Of a stretch of DNA of 64,000 bases, positions 8,676 to 18,767 are shown one piece after another. Below the pieces are notes generated by a model, which did not search any database, had not been told where the DNA came from, and saw only the letters and a list, made by a program, of their open reading frames with translations. The stretch lies in NCBI RefSeq assembly GCF_020616515.1, contig NZ_CP085135.1:6433001-6497000 (forward strand). The letters run 5' to 3'. The DNA comes from Mesorhizobium sp. PAMC28654 (GTDB lineage Bacteria > Pseudomonadota > Alphaproteobacteria > Rhizobiales > Rhizobiaceae). A program made the position numbers and the translations under genes. Each line of letters starts with the position of its first letter. The first letter of the stretch is position 1.

Positions 8676-10766
8676 CTATTCGACAAACACTTTCACGCTT
8701 GCGGCACGCCCCGCGGCATCGATGACTGTCAGCGTCGAATAGCCGGTGCCATCGGGCAGCCAGGTCGCCGTGCGCGTGCGGTCGATGCCGGTGAGCGGCT
8801 TGCCATTGGCAAGCCAACGGAACGGCGCGCGGCCGCCCTGCAGCTTCAGCACCAGCGGCGTGGCCTCGGCCGAATTGGTGGCGAGATCGACGCGTGCGCC
8901 GTCTGGCGGGAAGATGATGGTCGGCGCGGGCTCCGTCGGCGTCGCCTCGACCAGCCCATCCGAGCCCGCACCAAACCGGGTGAGCGTGACCGGCAACTCG
9001 TCGCGCTTCGGGTTCTGGACGCCGGGCGGCCTACCCGGCAGGGGCACGGCGGCAAGGCCGGAACGGACAAAACCCTCGAACAGGATGGGGGCGGCCGAAA
9101 CATAGCCGGACAGGCCGGGAACCGCGCCGGCATCGGGACGCCCGACCCAGACACCAAGTACGTAGCGGCCGTCAAAGCCGACCGACCAGGCGTCGCGATA
9201 GCCGTAGGAAGTACCAGTCTTGTAGGCGATGCCGCGCTGGATGGCGCCTTCCGGCGGCTTGACGCCCGACAACATGTCGATGATCTGCCAGTTCGCCTGA
9301 TCGTCTAGGATCGTGGCAGTCGAGCCTTGGGCATTGGCCGGCTCGCTGCCATCATGCAGGGAGTGCGTCTTGCCGCCATTGGCAAGGCCCGTATAGAGCT
9401 GGACGAGATCGCGCAGCGTCACGCCAACGCCGCCTAGGCCGATGGCAAGACCCGGCGCCTCGTTCACCGGCAGCACCGGCGTCACGCCGGCCTGGCGGAA
9501 GCGCGCCATCAGTCGCGCCGGGCCGACCGCATCGAGCACACGGATCGCCGGCACGTTGAGCGACAGCTGCAGCGCCTGCCTTATACTGACATCGCCCTGG
9601 TAGCCCATGTCGAAATTCTTAGGCCGATAGCCGCCGAAATCGGCGGGACTGTCCTCGATCAATGTTTCCTGCGCCACCAGCCCCTGTTCGAAAGCGAGGC
9701 CGTAGATGAAAGGCTTCAGCGTCGAGCCGGGCGAGCGGATGGTCTTGGTCATGTCGATCCAGCCGGAGCGGCTGGCGTCGAAGAAATTGGCCGAGCCGAC
9801 TTCGCCCAGGATATCGCCGGTGCGGGCGTCAGCCAGCACCATGGCGACGGACAGGCGGGGCCCGAGTTTGGTCGCGGCGTCGCGCGCCACCTGTTCCAGC
9901 CCGGCCTGGACGCTCCTGCGGATCGTCAGTTTCAGGGGCTGGCCGGGGACTGCCTTGGGCAGCATCGCATAGGCGGCGTGCGCGGCCAGCGCCGGAAGCC
10001 TGCGCCGTAAGCCTACGACATCGTCGAGCGCGGCGCGCGCGGCCTCGCGATCGCCGATGAGGCCGGCCGAAACCATGCGGGTCAGCACCCGGTCACGGGC
10101 GGCGTGCGCAATCTGGAGGTTGCGGTCGGGCCGCCGCCGTTCCGGCAATTGCGGCAGGGCGACGAGCAGGGCGGCTTCGGAAACGGTGAGCCGTTTCGGT
10201 TCCTTGCCGAAATAGGCGAGCGAGGCGGCGCGGACGCCTTCCAGATTGCCGCCATAGGGCGCGAGCGTCAGGTAGCGTTCAAGAATCTCGCGCTTCGACA
10301 GCCGCCGTTCGATCTGGATGGCGCGCAGCATCTGCTTGATTTTGGAGCCGAGGCTGCGGCTTTCGCGCGGCTCGATCAGCCGCGCCAGCTGCATCGACAG
10401 CGTCGAGCCGCCGGACACGATATGGCCGCTAGTGGCGAATTGTCCGGCGGCACGGGCCAGCGCCAGCACGTCGATGCCGTCATGGTCCCAGAAGCGCTTG
10501 TCCTCATAGGCGACCAGCATATCGACGAACTGCTTGTCGACCTGGTCGAGCCGGGTTTCGAGCCGCCAGTAGCCGTCCGGCGTGGCGAAGGCGCGCAGCA
10601 GAAGGCCGTCGCGATCCTGGACCTCGGTGGAGACCGTGAGCTTTGCCGGGAGCGGAGGCGGGAAGGCGCGGTCGAGTTCCCAGAGGGTGGCGATGGCGAT
10701 GGCGAGAATGCCGGCACAAGACGCTGCGGTTATGGCCGTCCGACGGAGAAATTTTCTGGAGAGCAT
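8676..10766 (-). CDS. pbpC: Penicillin-binding protein 1C (transglycosylase/transpeptidase)
   Basis: 696-residue class A PBP. N-terminal membrane anchor about residues 12-30; GT51 glycosyltransferase with catalytic E88 in VAYEDKRFWDHDGID and GGSTLSMQLARL at 119-130; transpeptidase with SxxK (GSTLKPF), SLN (QLSLNVPAIRV) and KTGT (YKTGTSYGYRDAW); C-terminal PBP1C-specific domain from about residue 600. The ATG at 10766 is chosen because it gives the usual short N-terminus; its ribosome binding site GAGGGGCGG lies inside the repeat element upstream. It follows the alpha-2-macroglobulin gene, the classical partner of PBP1C. Confidence 0.95.
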   Translation of the reverse strand: MLSRKFLRRTAITAASCAGILAIAIATLWELDRAFPPPLPAKLTVSTEVQDRDGLLLRAFATPDGYWRLETRLDQVDKQFVDMLVAYEDKRFWDHDGIDVLALARAAGQFATSGHIVSGGSTLSMQLARLIEPRESRSLGSKIKQMLRAIQIERRLSKREILERYLTLAPYGGNLEGVRAASLAYFGKEPKRLTVSEAALLVALPQLPERRRPDRNLQIAHAARDRVLTRMVSAGLIGDREAARAALDDVVGLRRRLPALAAHAAYAMLPKAVPGQPLKLTIRRSVQAGLEQVARDAATKLGPRLSVAMVLADARTGDILGEVGSANFFDASRSGWIDMTKTIRSPGSTLKPFIYGLAFEQGLVAQETLIEDSPADFGGYRPKNFDMGYQGDVSIRQALQLSLNVPAIRVLDAVGPARLMARFRQAGVTPVLPVNEAPGLAIGLGGVGVTLRDLVQLYTGLANGGKTHSLHDGSEPANAQGSTATILDDQANWQIIDMLSGVKPPEGAIQRGIAYKTGTSYGYRDAWSVGFDGRYVLGVWVGRPDAGAVPGLSGYVSAAPILFEGFVRSGLAAVPLPGRPPGVQNPKRDELPVTLTRFGAGSDGLVEATPTEPAPTIIFPPDGARVDLATNSAEATPLVLKLQGGRAPFRWLANGKPLTGIDRTRTATWLPDGTGYSTLTVIDAAGRAASVKVFVE

Positions 10767-10949
10767 GGCGCCGCCCCTCATTGTCCTGCCGGACATTTCT
10801 CCCCGTATAGTGACGGGGAGAAAGACGCTGTCGCGGATGGTTTCGCCAATCGCCAAGGTTGCAGAAAAAGTGGCGAAATTCGCGACAGCTCCCTTCTCCC
10901 CGTCACGATACGGGGAGAAGGTGCCGGCAGGCGGATGAGGGGCAGCGCC
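10767..10949. repeat. Palindromic mosaic element between alpha-2-macroglobulin gene and pbpC
   Basis: About 183 bases. Both ends carry inverted copies of a block with GCGCC-GCCCCTCA, CCTGCCGG and a small hairpin TTCTCCCCGT / ACGGGGAGAA; the centre holds TTTCGCCAATCGCC and a run GAAAAAG, matching the centre of the element at 34263-34415. It fills almost all of the gap between the two genes and abuts the pbpC start codon. Confidence 0.85.
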
Positions 10950-10981
10950 ATCGTTCCGTTCATATTCGCACTATCGGCGCC

Positions 10982-13900
10982 TTACGGCGCCTTCACCTCC
11001 ATCATGCCGGTGGCGGTGCGGGCCGAATATTGCGGACGGTACATGTCCTCCACCGTTGCCGCCGGATGCGCATAGGTTCCCGGCGTCACGGCGCGCACGA
11101 CATAGGCGAGGGTCAGATTGTGGTCGTGATCGCCGTCGGCCGGATTGAACGCCGCGACGAAACGGTCGTTGCGGAATTCGAGATGAGCGGCGTCGGTCTG
11201 GGTCAGCCAGGAGAAGTTCGACAGTTGGGCGCTGGACACCAGGCCGGGATTGTCGATCTCGAAGCCGGCCGGCAGCAGGTCGGTGATCAGCAGCCGGGAT
11301 GGCCAGCTGTTCTGTTCGGTGACCTTGAGCACGACGACATAGCGTTCGTTCTGCTTGACCTCCGTCACATTCGCCTCCGTACCATCGAGCCTGTAGTAGG
11401 TGCGCTGGATGGTGAAGCCGTCGCCGCTGGCCGGCAGGGGCTCGACTGGTGCGGCCACCGTGGTGACGACCGCCTGCAGCGGCTCCTTGCCGGTGTTGGC
11501 GATGGTCAGCGGGCTGTCGGCCAGGTCGGTGCCGGCCAGCTGTTCCGAATAGCCGCCGGCATGAGCCGCACCATTGACGGTCAGCGCGATCGAGTCGTTG
11601 CCTTCCTTGAGCGCGCGGGCCGCCAGCAGCATCCAGGATTCGTCCTGGGTACTGGTCCAGTCGGCCTGGGCGCGTTCCCTGGTCACCAGCTTGATCAGCT
11701 CCGGCACGATCGACGACACCGGCTTCGATTCCGCTGCCAGCGCCAGCATCGCCGCGCCGTCACGCAGCGGCGAGCCATAGTCCGACCGATAATAATCGTA
11801 CTCGGTGGTCGTCTTGGCGAGTTGCAGCGCCGTCTTGAAGGTGGCTTCGGAGCGCTGGGTATCGCCATAAAGCGCAAGGCTCGCCGCCAGTTGGCCAACC
11901 GCCATCGGACTGGTGAAAGCTTCGAGCTGCGTGTCGGCGTAGTAGCGCAAGTCGCCGATCGAGGCCTTCTTGTTGCGGGCGAGCACATAGAGCGCGTAGG
12001 CGATCTCGCTGCCGCGATCCTGGACGCTCTGGTCGTAACCGATCGCGTTCTGCAGATTGTTCAGCGCCTGGCTCATCGCCAGGCTCGGAACGTCGTATTT
12101 CTGCTCGCGCGCCCGGGTCAGGAAGTCGGTGACATAGGCGTCGAGCCAGAGGTCGCCCGAGCCCGGACCCCACAGGCCGAAGCTGCCGGCCGAGGCCTGG
12201 TAGCTCAACACCTTGTAGATGGCTTCCTGGATGCGGCCATGCAGGTCTGGATCGCTGGCCATGCCTATGCTCGAGGCCATGTCGTTGACATAGAGCAGCG
12301 GCATGGCGCGACTGGTGGTCTGCTCGGCGCAGCCATAGGGGTAGCGGTCGAGCGTCATCAGCAGCGACGGCACGTCGAAGGCGGCGGCCTGCGAAACACC
12401 GACGCTGACGGAAGCGCCGTCGAGCAGGCTTGCGGCAAGCAGCTCCTTGTCGACGCGCAGCGAGCCGCCATTGCCCTTGAGATCTACAACCATGCGGGTG
12501 GTGACGGGCAATTGCGCCGGGCGCACCGGCACATAGAGCGTCTGCTCGACATTGGTGCCGTCGGCATGGGCAAGCTTGATGGTGATCGAGGCGTTGCCCG
12601 CCGTCTGGGCGATCAACGGCACGGTCAGCGTCTGCCGCTTGCCCTGCGCCAGCGTCAGCTTTTCGGGCAGGGGCTTGTCACCGGTCGACAGGTCGCCGGT
12701 GGTGTCGATCGACAGTTTATAGTCGCCGGCCGGACCATCGGTGTCGGCGACGTCGAGCCGCATGATTGCGGCGTCGCCCGGTGCCAGGAAGCGCGGCAGG
12801 CCGGCGGTGATCACCACGGGATCGCGCACGATGACGTCGGTCTGGGCGTGGCCGACGGCTTCCTTGGTCCAGGCGACGGCCATGACGCGCACGGTGCCGT
12901 TGAACTGGGGAATGTCGAAGTCGATCCGCGCCTTGCCGTCGGCGTCGAGCTGGACCGGGCCGGAGAAGAAGGCCACCAGCTTTTCGGTCGGCGGACTGCC
13001 TTGCGACTGCATGTTGGCGCCGTCGCCGCCGGTCCTGAGCTTGCCGGTGGTGCCCAGCGAGCCATCGATCAGGCGGCCGTAGAGGTCACGCACCTCGAGG
13101 CCAAGCATGCGCTGGCCGAAGAACCAGTTCTCCGGATCAGGCGCCTTGTAGTTGGTCAGGTTGAGGATGCCGACATCGACGGCGGCAACCATGACGTAGG
13201 CGTTGCTGCCCGGCTGCACGCCGGCGACCGCAACCGGGATCGACAGCTGCTGGCGCGGCACGGTCTTGTCCGGCGGCGTCAGGGTGACCGCGAGCTTCTT
13301 CGAGCCCGGATCGACCTTCAGCCATTTCACGCCGATGGCGCGTGCCGGCATGCGCGATTCCTGCGCGTCGCCGGGTCTGAACAGGGTAGCCGTGACATAG
13401 GCGCCGGCGCCCCAGTCGTTGCCAACCGGGATATCGACGGTGCTGCCGCCGGCCGGCACGCTTGCCGTTACGGTCTTCACCAGCTTGTCGGCGCCGATGG
13501 TGATGAGGAGTTCACCGGCAAAGTGCGGAGAGACCTTGAGCTTGGCGACTTCACCCGCCGCATAGGTGTCCTTGTCGAGGGCGATCTCCAGCCCGTCCGG
13601 TGTCTCGGTGGTGGTGGACGAAACATACCAGCCGGCGTCGAACTCATAGCTGGTCGCCGGTCCCTCGGGATCGGCTGTCGCGACCTCAAGCCGGTACTGG
13701 CCCCAGTCGACCGGCACCGAAACCGTGGCTTCGCCATCGGCGGTCAGGTCGACCTGGCCGTTGGCGACCGATTTGGTGAAAGGTGACCGGCTCGTAGTTC
13801 CAGGAGTTGTTGGAGCGGTACCATTGATAATTGCGTTCGACCTTGACCAGCGACCACTGCGCGCCCTTCAGCGCCTCGCGCTTGCCGTCGGGATCGACGG

Positions 13901-16463
13901 CGATCAGGCTGAATTTCGCCACGCCGCCTTGCGGCACCTCCCCGCCGTCGAAATCCGGGCGGATGCCGACCATGTGGCCCTGCGGGCGGATGCCGATGTT
14001 GAGCGAACGCTCGACGGCGCGGCCGCCGGTTTCGCGCATGCGCACCGTGACCTTGGCGTTAACCAGCTTGGTGGTCGAAGGCATCTGGTCGACCGAGACC
14101 GGGAAGGTCGCCTTGCCGTTGTCGCCGACGACCGGCAGGTCGGTGAACGGGGTGACCGATGGCTGGGCCGACTGTTCGTCGGCGAGGCCGAAGACGTAGC
14201 CCTTGAAGCGGTCCCAGTCGCGGGCGGTCGACAGCGTCAGTTCGCCTTCCAGCGCAAGACCTGCGGCCGGCGCGCCATAAAGGAAACGACCGTCGACGGT
14301 AACATTGGCGGTTTCGCCCCGCGCGATCTCCTGCTTGTCGGCGGTGAGGTCGAACTCGATGCGATCCGGCACGAAATCCTCGACCAGGAACATCTGGCTG
14401 GCGACGGCCGGCTGCTTGGGATCGGTATGGATGGCAACCGTCCAGGTGCCGCGCATGGCATTGGGTTGGAGCGCCAGGTCGACGGCATGGCCGCCGGCGG
14501 ATGTGCCGTCGCTGACGATGCGGCGATCCTCGACGCCGTCGGGGCGCGAGAAGATGAAGGTCAGCGGCAGGTTCTCTACTGCCTTGGCGGACTCGTCGCG
14601 GGCGAGGGCTGCGACATGCACCTCCTCGCCGGCGCGATAGATACCGCGTTCGGTCCAGGCATAGACGTCGAGCGCGCCCGGCGCCGGACGTCCAGTGACG
14701 CCACGGTCGGACAGGTCGAAGCCGGCGCGACCCATGTCCAGGAAGACGAAGTCGTTGTCACCCTGCTTGGCCATCAGCACGGCCGGCACCATGCCACCTT
14801 CGCCGCGCGTCAGGCCGGGGTTGAAGATCGCGTGGCCCTCTGCATCCGACGTCGCGGTGCCGAGGATTTCGTTGTTCTTGGCCAGCAGCGTCAGTTCAGC
14901 GCCGGCAATCGGCTTGGCCGATCCTAGCGATCGGGTAAAGACATTGAGCCCATCCTGGCCCGTGTAGGTCGACAGGCCGATGTCGGAGACGACAAACCAT
15001 TGCGTGGCGATCGAATTGCTGTCGTCGCCATGGCCGTCGACGGCCTTGGCGGTCAACACGTAGACCCCGGGCTTGCGCTGCGGCAGGGCCTGGTCGACCG
15101 GGAAGGAGGTGGTGACTTCCTTGTTGAGGTCGCTGGCGATGTCAAGCTGGCCCTGCCAGACCGGCGCGCCCATCTGGTCGGAAATGTTGGAGACGTCATA
15201 GCTGTCGAGCTGACGCAGGAACTGGTAGCCGGAGAGAAGCTGGGCCAGCGAACGGTCGCCGATACGGTAGAGCTTCATCTGGGCGACGTTCATGTTGACG
15301 GTGACAAGCGGGATGCCGCGCCGCGCGCCGGCGGGCAGCACGAAGCTGTCGCCGGTGAAGCGTGCCGATGGCGCGCGATCCTGCACGTAGATCGACAGCA
15401 CCACGGGAGCGGCGGTGACCTCGCCGATCGCGGCCGGCAGGCCGGCGCGGAAGGTCACGTCGTAATGCTGGCCGTGTTCGAGCCCTTCGACGCAGATCTG
15501 CTTGTCCTTGGCCTCGATGCCTTTCGGCGGAGCGTTGTCGACCGTGACGAACTGGGCGTAGTCGACGCCGGTCTTGACAAGGTCCTCGGAAAACTGGGCG
15601 CAGATGCGCGGCGCGCTGGTGTCGGCGTCGACGGAGTGATCGATGACGCGGAAACCCTTGCGCGCCTTCAGGTCCTCATAGTCGGCCTTGACGGCGGCCG
15701 AATTGACCAGCGCGAGGCTCGCCTCGTAGGCCTGCAGCGCGGGCCGGAAAAGTTCGCGCTTGTCGAGGCCGGAGCCGAGCAGCGCCAACACTTCGGCGCG
15801 GACATTGGTCGTGCGGGACAGCTTGTAGGCATTGAAGGCGGCCGAGGTGGCGTTGGTGGGCAGGGTCGACGCCTCGGAGGTGTTGGCGGCGGGCTGCACG
15901 GCCAGCGTTTCGCGCGCCAACTCCAGCCAGAGCTTGCCGTCATCGGGCATGACCGACACCGCGCCTTCATATCTCAGCATCGCCGAACGGTGGTCGCCAG
16001 TGCGAGCCGATTGTTCGGCCGCGGTCATCAGCGCCGTCAGCCCATCCGTGGGCTTGATGTAGCCGGGGCCCAGCAGCTTGTTGCGGTATTGCTGCGCCTG
16101 GTCGGCCATCCAATCTGGAAAGAAGGCGATGGCGGGCGGGGCGCCGATATCGGGATCGCCGTCGACATTGACGACCTTGCCGGCGACGGCGCCGGTGAAC
16201 GGCTTCAGGGAATTATAGTCGGATTTGAGAAAACACCATTTGGCCTTGGTGTTATAGGTGAAGGCGCGGCAGGCTGGGTCACCCAGGCATGTCGTCTTGC
16301 ATTGGTCGAGCGTGACATTCTGATCGGACCGAAGATCGAATCCAAAATAGTCGGAGTTGTCGGTGGTTGCGATTCGCCGGGCCTCGGCCGCTTGCGCGAT
16401 GCCTCCCCAGGCGAAAAACAGAAGGATCAGGATCGACAGGCCACGAGCCGCGCGCATTGCCAT
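10982..16463 (-). pseudogene. Bacterial alpha-2-macroglobulin (thioester protease trap), frameshifted as read
   Basis: Periplasmic protease inhibitor thought to protect the envelope, partner of PBP1C. Two frames join at 13778-13783: the upstream part (start 16463) reads through NYEPVTF and then loses homology, while the other frame continues with TKSVANGQVDLT. Removing one base makes a single 1826-residue product (5481 coding bases). It has a signal peptide (LLFFAWGGIAQA), a PAN/apple-like cysteine cluster at about 53-83, MG domains, and the thioester motif YPYGCAEQ (coded at 12320-12331), so it belongs to the thioester-bearing type. The lesion is either a real frameshift or a sequencing error; the rest looks well conserved. 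Confidence 0.85.
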
Positions 16464-16841
16464 AATACCCTCCCAGACACTGCTTTCGCATCAGCGCGAA
16501 GATCGGAATCGATCTTCGAAAAACACGATGCGATGGTTCAAAATCCCAAACCGTACTTTGTACGTCCCAATGGACGCATGTCGCTCCAACGTCCAGCCAT
16601 GATCAAGCTTCAGTCGGGCTTGTCAACACGAGGACGCGGCAGGTTCCGCCTGCCAACGGTTCCCTTTCCGGCGAATGACCGGTAGTACCTCCACAGGATT
16701 GGGGGATCACGCTTTCTTGCGGAGACGCAAAAGGTGTGAATTCCAAGCCCTGCCTATTTCAGACAATTGGATTGTGGCCCCTTTACGAGCACTTCAGAAC
16801 TTCATTCCAATTTTAGATTTCGACATTAGGTTGGACTCATA
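16464..16841. other. Divergent intergenic region between alpha-2-macroglobulin gene and tamA
   Basis: 378 bases without a gene. Both flanking genes start here, so it should hold two promoters, but no convincing -35/-10 pair was found. A hairpin CGAAGATC / GATCTTCG lies at 16497-16518 in the expected leader of the alpha-2-macroglobulin mRNA, and a short dyad CGTAC-TTT-GTACG at 16552-16564. Confidence 0.5.
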
Positions 16842-18767
16842 ATGCCGGCGCATGAAACGCAGATGTCAGGAGGTACCGCGCCAGGGCGCGTGCTTCCGCG
16901 CGTCCTGTTTTTCGCGTTCATGTGCTCGACCGTGCTGGTTGGCGAATCGAGGCATGCGGCGGCTTTCGAGATTTTTGGCATCAAACTGTGGGGGGCGTCC
17001 AAGGAGGACACCGACATCGTCGATCCGTTGCGCTATGCCGTGACGATCGACGCGCCGGATGCCGACAAGGCCCTTCTCAAGAAACTCCAGAATGCCTCCG
17101 CGCTGAAGAGCGACGAGGATCATCCGGTGTCCGGTTCGCTCGGGCTGATGGCCAAGGCGCGCAGCGACCGCGAACAGCTGGTCGCCGCCCTATATGCCGA
17201 TGCCCGCTATGAGGGCGTCGTCACCATCACCATCGACGGCAAGTCGATCGACGACCTGCCGCCCGACGCCGAATTCAAGGGCCCGCAGCCGATCCCGGTG
17301 ACGGTCAACATCGCCACCGGACCGAAGTTCACCCTTGGCAATATCCACCTCGAGGGCGACGCGGCCGGCCTCATGAGCGCCGATTACGGCCTGATCGCCG
17401 GCGGCGATGCCGGTTCCGGCGCGGTCCTCAAGGCCGAGGCGCTGATCGTGCGGACTCTGAAGGAGCAGGGCAGGCCGCTGGCCAAGGTGACGGATCGCCA
17501 GATCGTCGCCGAACACAACACGTCGACGCTTGACGTGACGCTGACCGTGGCGGCCGGACCGGTGGCCGGTTATGGCGAGACGACGGTCTCGGGCACGGAA
17601 AAGGTCGACCGCGATTTCACCGAATACATGACAGGGCTGAAGCGCGGCCGGCAATATTCTCCGCAAGAGATCAGCGATGCGCGCGACCGGCTGCTGGCGC
17701 TCGAAGTCTTCAACAGCGTGACGCTGAAGGAAGCCGACAAGCTCGACGCCGACGGCAATATTCCGATCGGCGTCCAGGTCAGCGAGCGCAAGCCCCGCTA
17801 TTTCGGCCTGGGCGGTAGTTTTTCCAACATCGAGGGGCTCGGTCTGGAAGGCTATTGGGGGAACCGGAACCTGTTCGGCCATGCGGAAAAGCTGCGCATC
17901 GACGGCGCCATCAGTGGCATCGGCAGCAATGACCTCTCCAAGCTCAACTACAATGCCGGCATCATGTTTGAAAAGCCGGGCGTTATCGGGCCGACGTCGA
18001 AATTCTTCGCCAACATCAAGACCGTCCTGGAACATCCTGACGCCTATGACCATTTCTCGGTCAAGGGCGAGACCGGCCTCTCCTATGATCTCGACAAGAA
18101 GCAGACGGTTTCGGCGGCAGTCTCGCTCGACTATTCGAGAATCCACGATGCCTTCGGCAAGCACACCTATCTGATCGCCAGCATTCCCCTGCAATATGTC
18201 TATGACAACCGCGACAGCCGGCTCAATCCGACCAGGGGATTCAGGGTGCTGGCCTATGCCGAGCCCAGCTACGACATATTGAGCGGTGCGGCCTTCCTCA
18301 AACTGAAGGGCGAGGGGTCCGCCTATCAGTCACTGGATACGGCCTCCAAATTCGTCCTTGCCGAACGGGTCGCCATCGGCTCGATCGTCGGTACCGGCCT
18401 GGAGAGTGTTCCAGCCGACCGGCGCTTCTATTCCGGCGGTGGCGGCTCGGTGCGCGGTTACTCCTATCAGGGCATCGGCCCCAAGGACATCAATGGCCAG
18501 CCGATCGGCGGGCTCTCCTTCTTCGAGACCTCGGTCGAGATGCGCATTGCGATCACCGACACGATCGGCATCGTGCCCTTCGTCGATGCCGGCACCGTAT
18601 CGACCAGGTCGGCTCCCAATTTTTCCGACGTGAAGGTCGGCGCCGGTCTCGGTTTGCGTTACGTGACGCCCTTCGGCCCCCTGCGCATCGATGCTGCCGT
18701 CCCCCTCAACCGTGATCCGACCGATCCGCATTTCGGCATCTATGCCGGCATTGGCCAGGCGTTCTGA
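16842..18767 (+). CDS. tamA: Translocation and assembly module outer-membrane protein TamA
   Basis: 641-residue Omp85-family protein. Signal peptide about 1-41 (VLFFAFMCSTVLVG...HAAA), POTRA domains about 45-310, and a C-terminal 16-stranded barrel with the VRGYSYQGIGP motif of strand/loop 6 and a closing aromatic residue (GIGQAF). TamA works with TamB in outer-membrane protein and lipid traffic. The ATG at 16842 is used; an ATG seven codons later is possible. Its TGA overlaps the tamB ATG (TGATG), so both are made together. Confidence 0.95.
   Translation: MPAHETQMSGGTAPGRVLPRVLFFAFMCSTVLVGESRHAAAFEIFGIKLWGASKEDTDIVDPLRYAVTIDAPDADKALLKKLQNASALKSDEDHPVSGSLGLMAKARSDREQLVAALYADARYEGVVTITIDGKSIDDLPPDAEFKGPQPIPVTVNIATGPKFTLGNIHLEGDAAGLMSADYGLIAGGDAGSGAVLKAEALIVRTLKEQGRPLAKVTDRQIVAEHNTSTLDVTLTVAAGPVAGYGETTVSGTEKVDRDFTEYMTGLKRGRQYSPQEISDARDRLLALEVFNSVTLKEADKLDADGNIPIGVQVSERKPRYFGLGGSFSNIEGLGLEGYWGNRNLFGHAEKLRIDGAISGIGSNDLSKLNYNAGIMFEKPGVIGPTSKFFANIKTVLEHPDAYDHFSVKGETGLSYDLDKKQTVSAAVSLDYSRIHDAFGKHTYLIASIPLQYVYDNRDSRLNPTRGFRVLAYAEPSYDILSGAAFLKLKGEGSAYQSLDTASKFVLAERVAIGSIVGTGLESVPADRRFYSGGGGSVRGYSYQGIGPKDINGQPIGGLSFFETSVEMRIAITDTIGIVPFVDAGTVSTRSAPNFSDVKVGAGLGLRYVTPFGPLRIDAAVPLNRDPTDPHFGIYAGIGQAF

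Noticed and set aside
10859..13786. A 975-codon open frame on the plus strand opposite the alpha-2-macroglobulin gene
   Set aside because: It mirrors the codon phase of the real gene in high-GC DNA, has no family similarity and consists of biased residues such as Arg, Gly and His.
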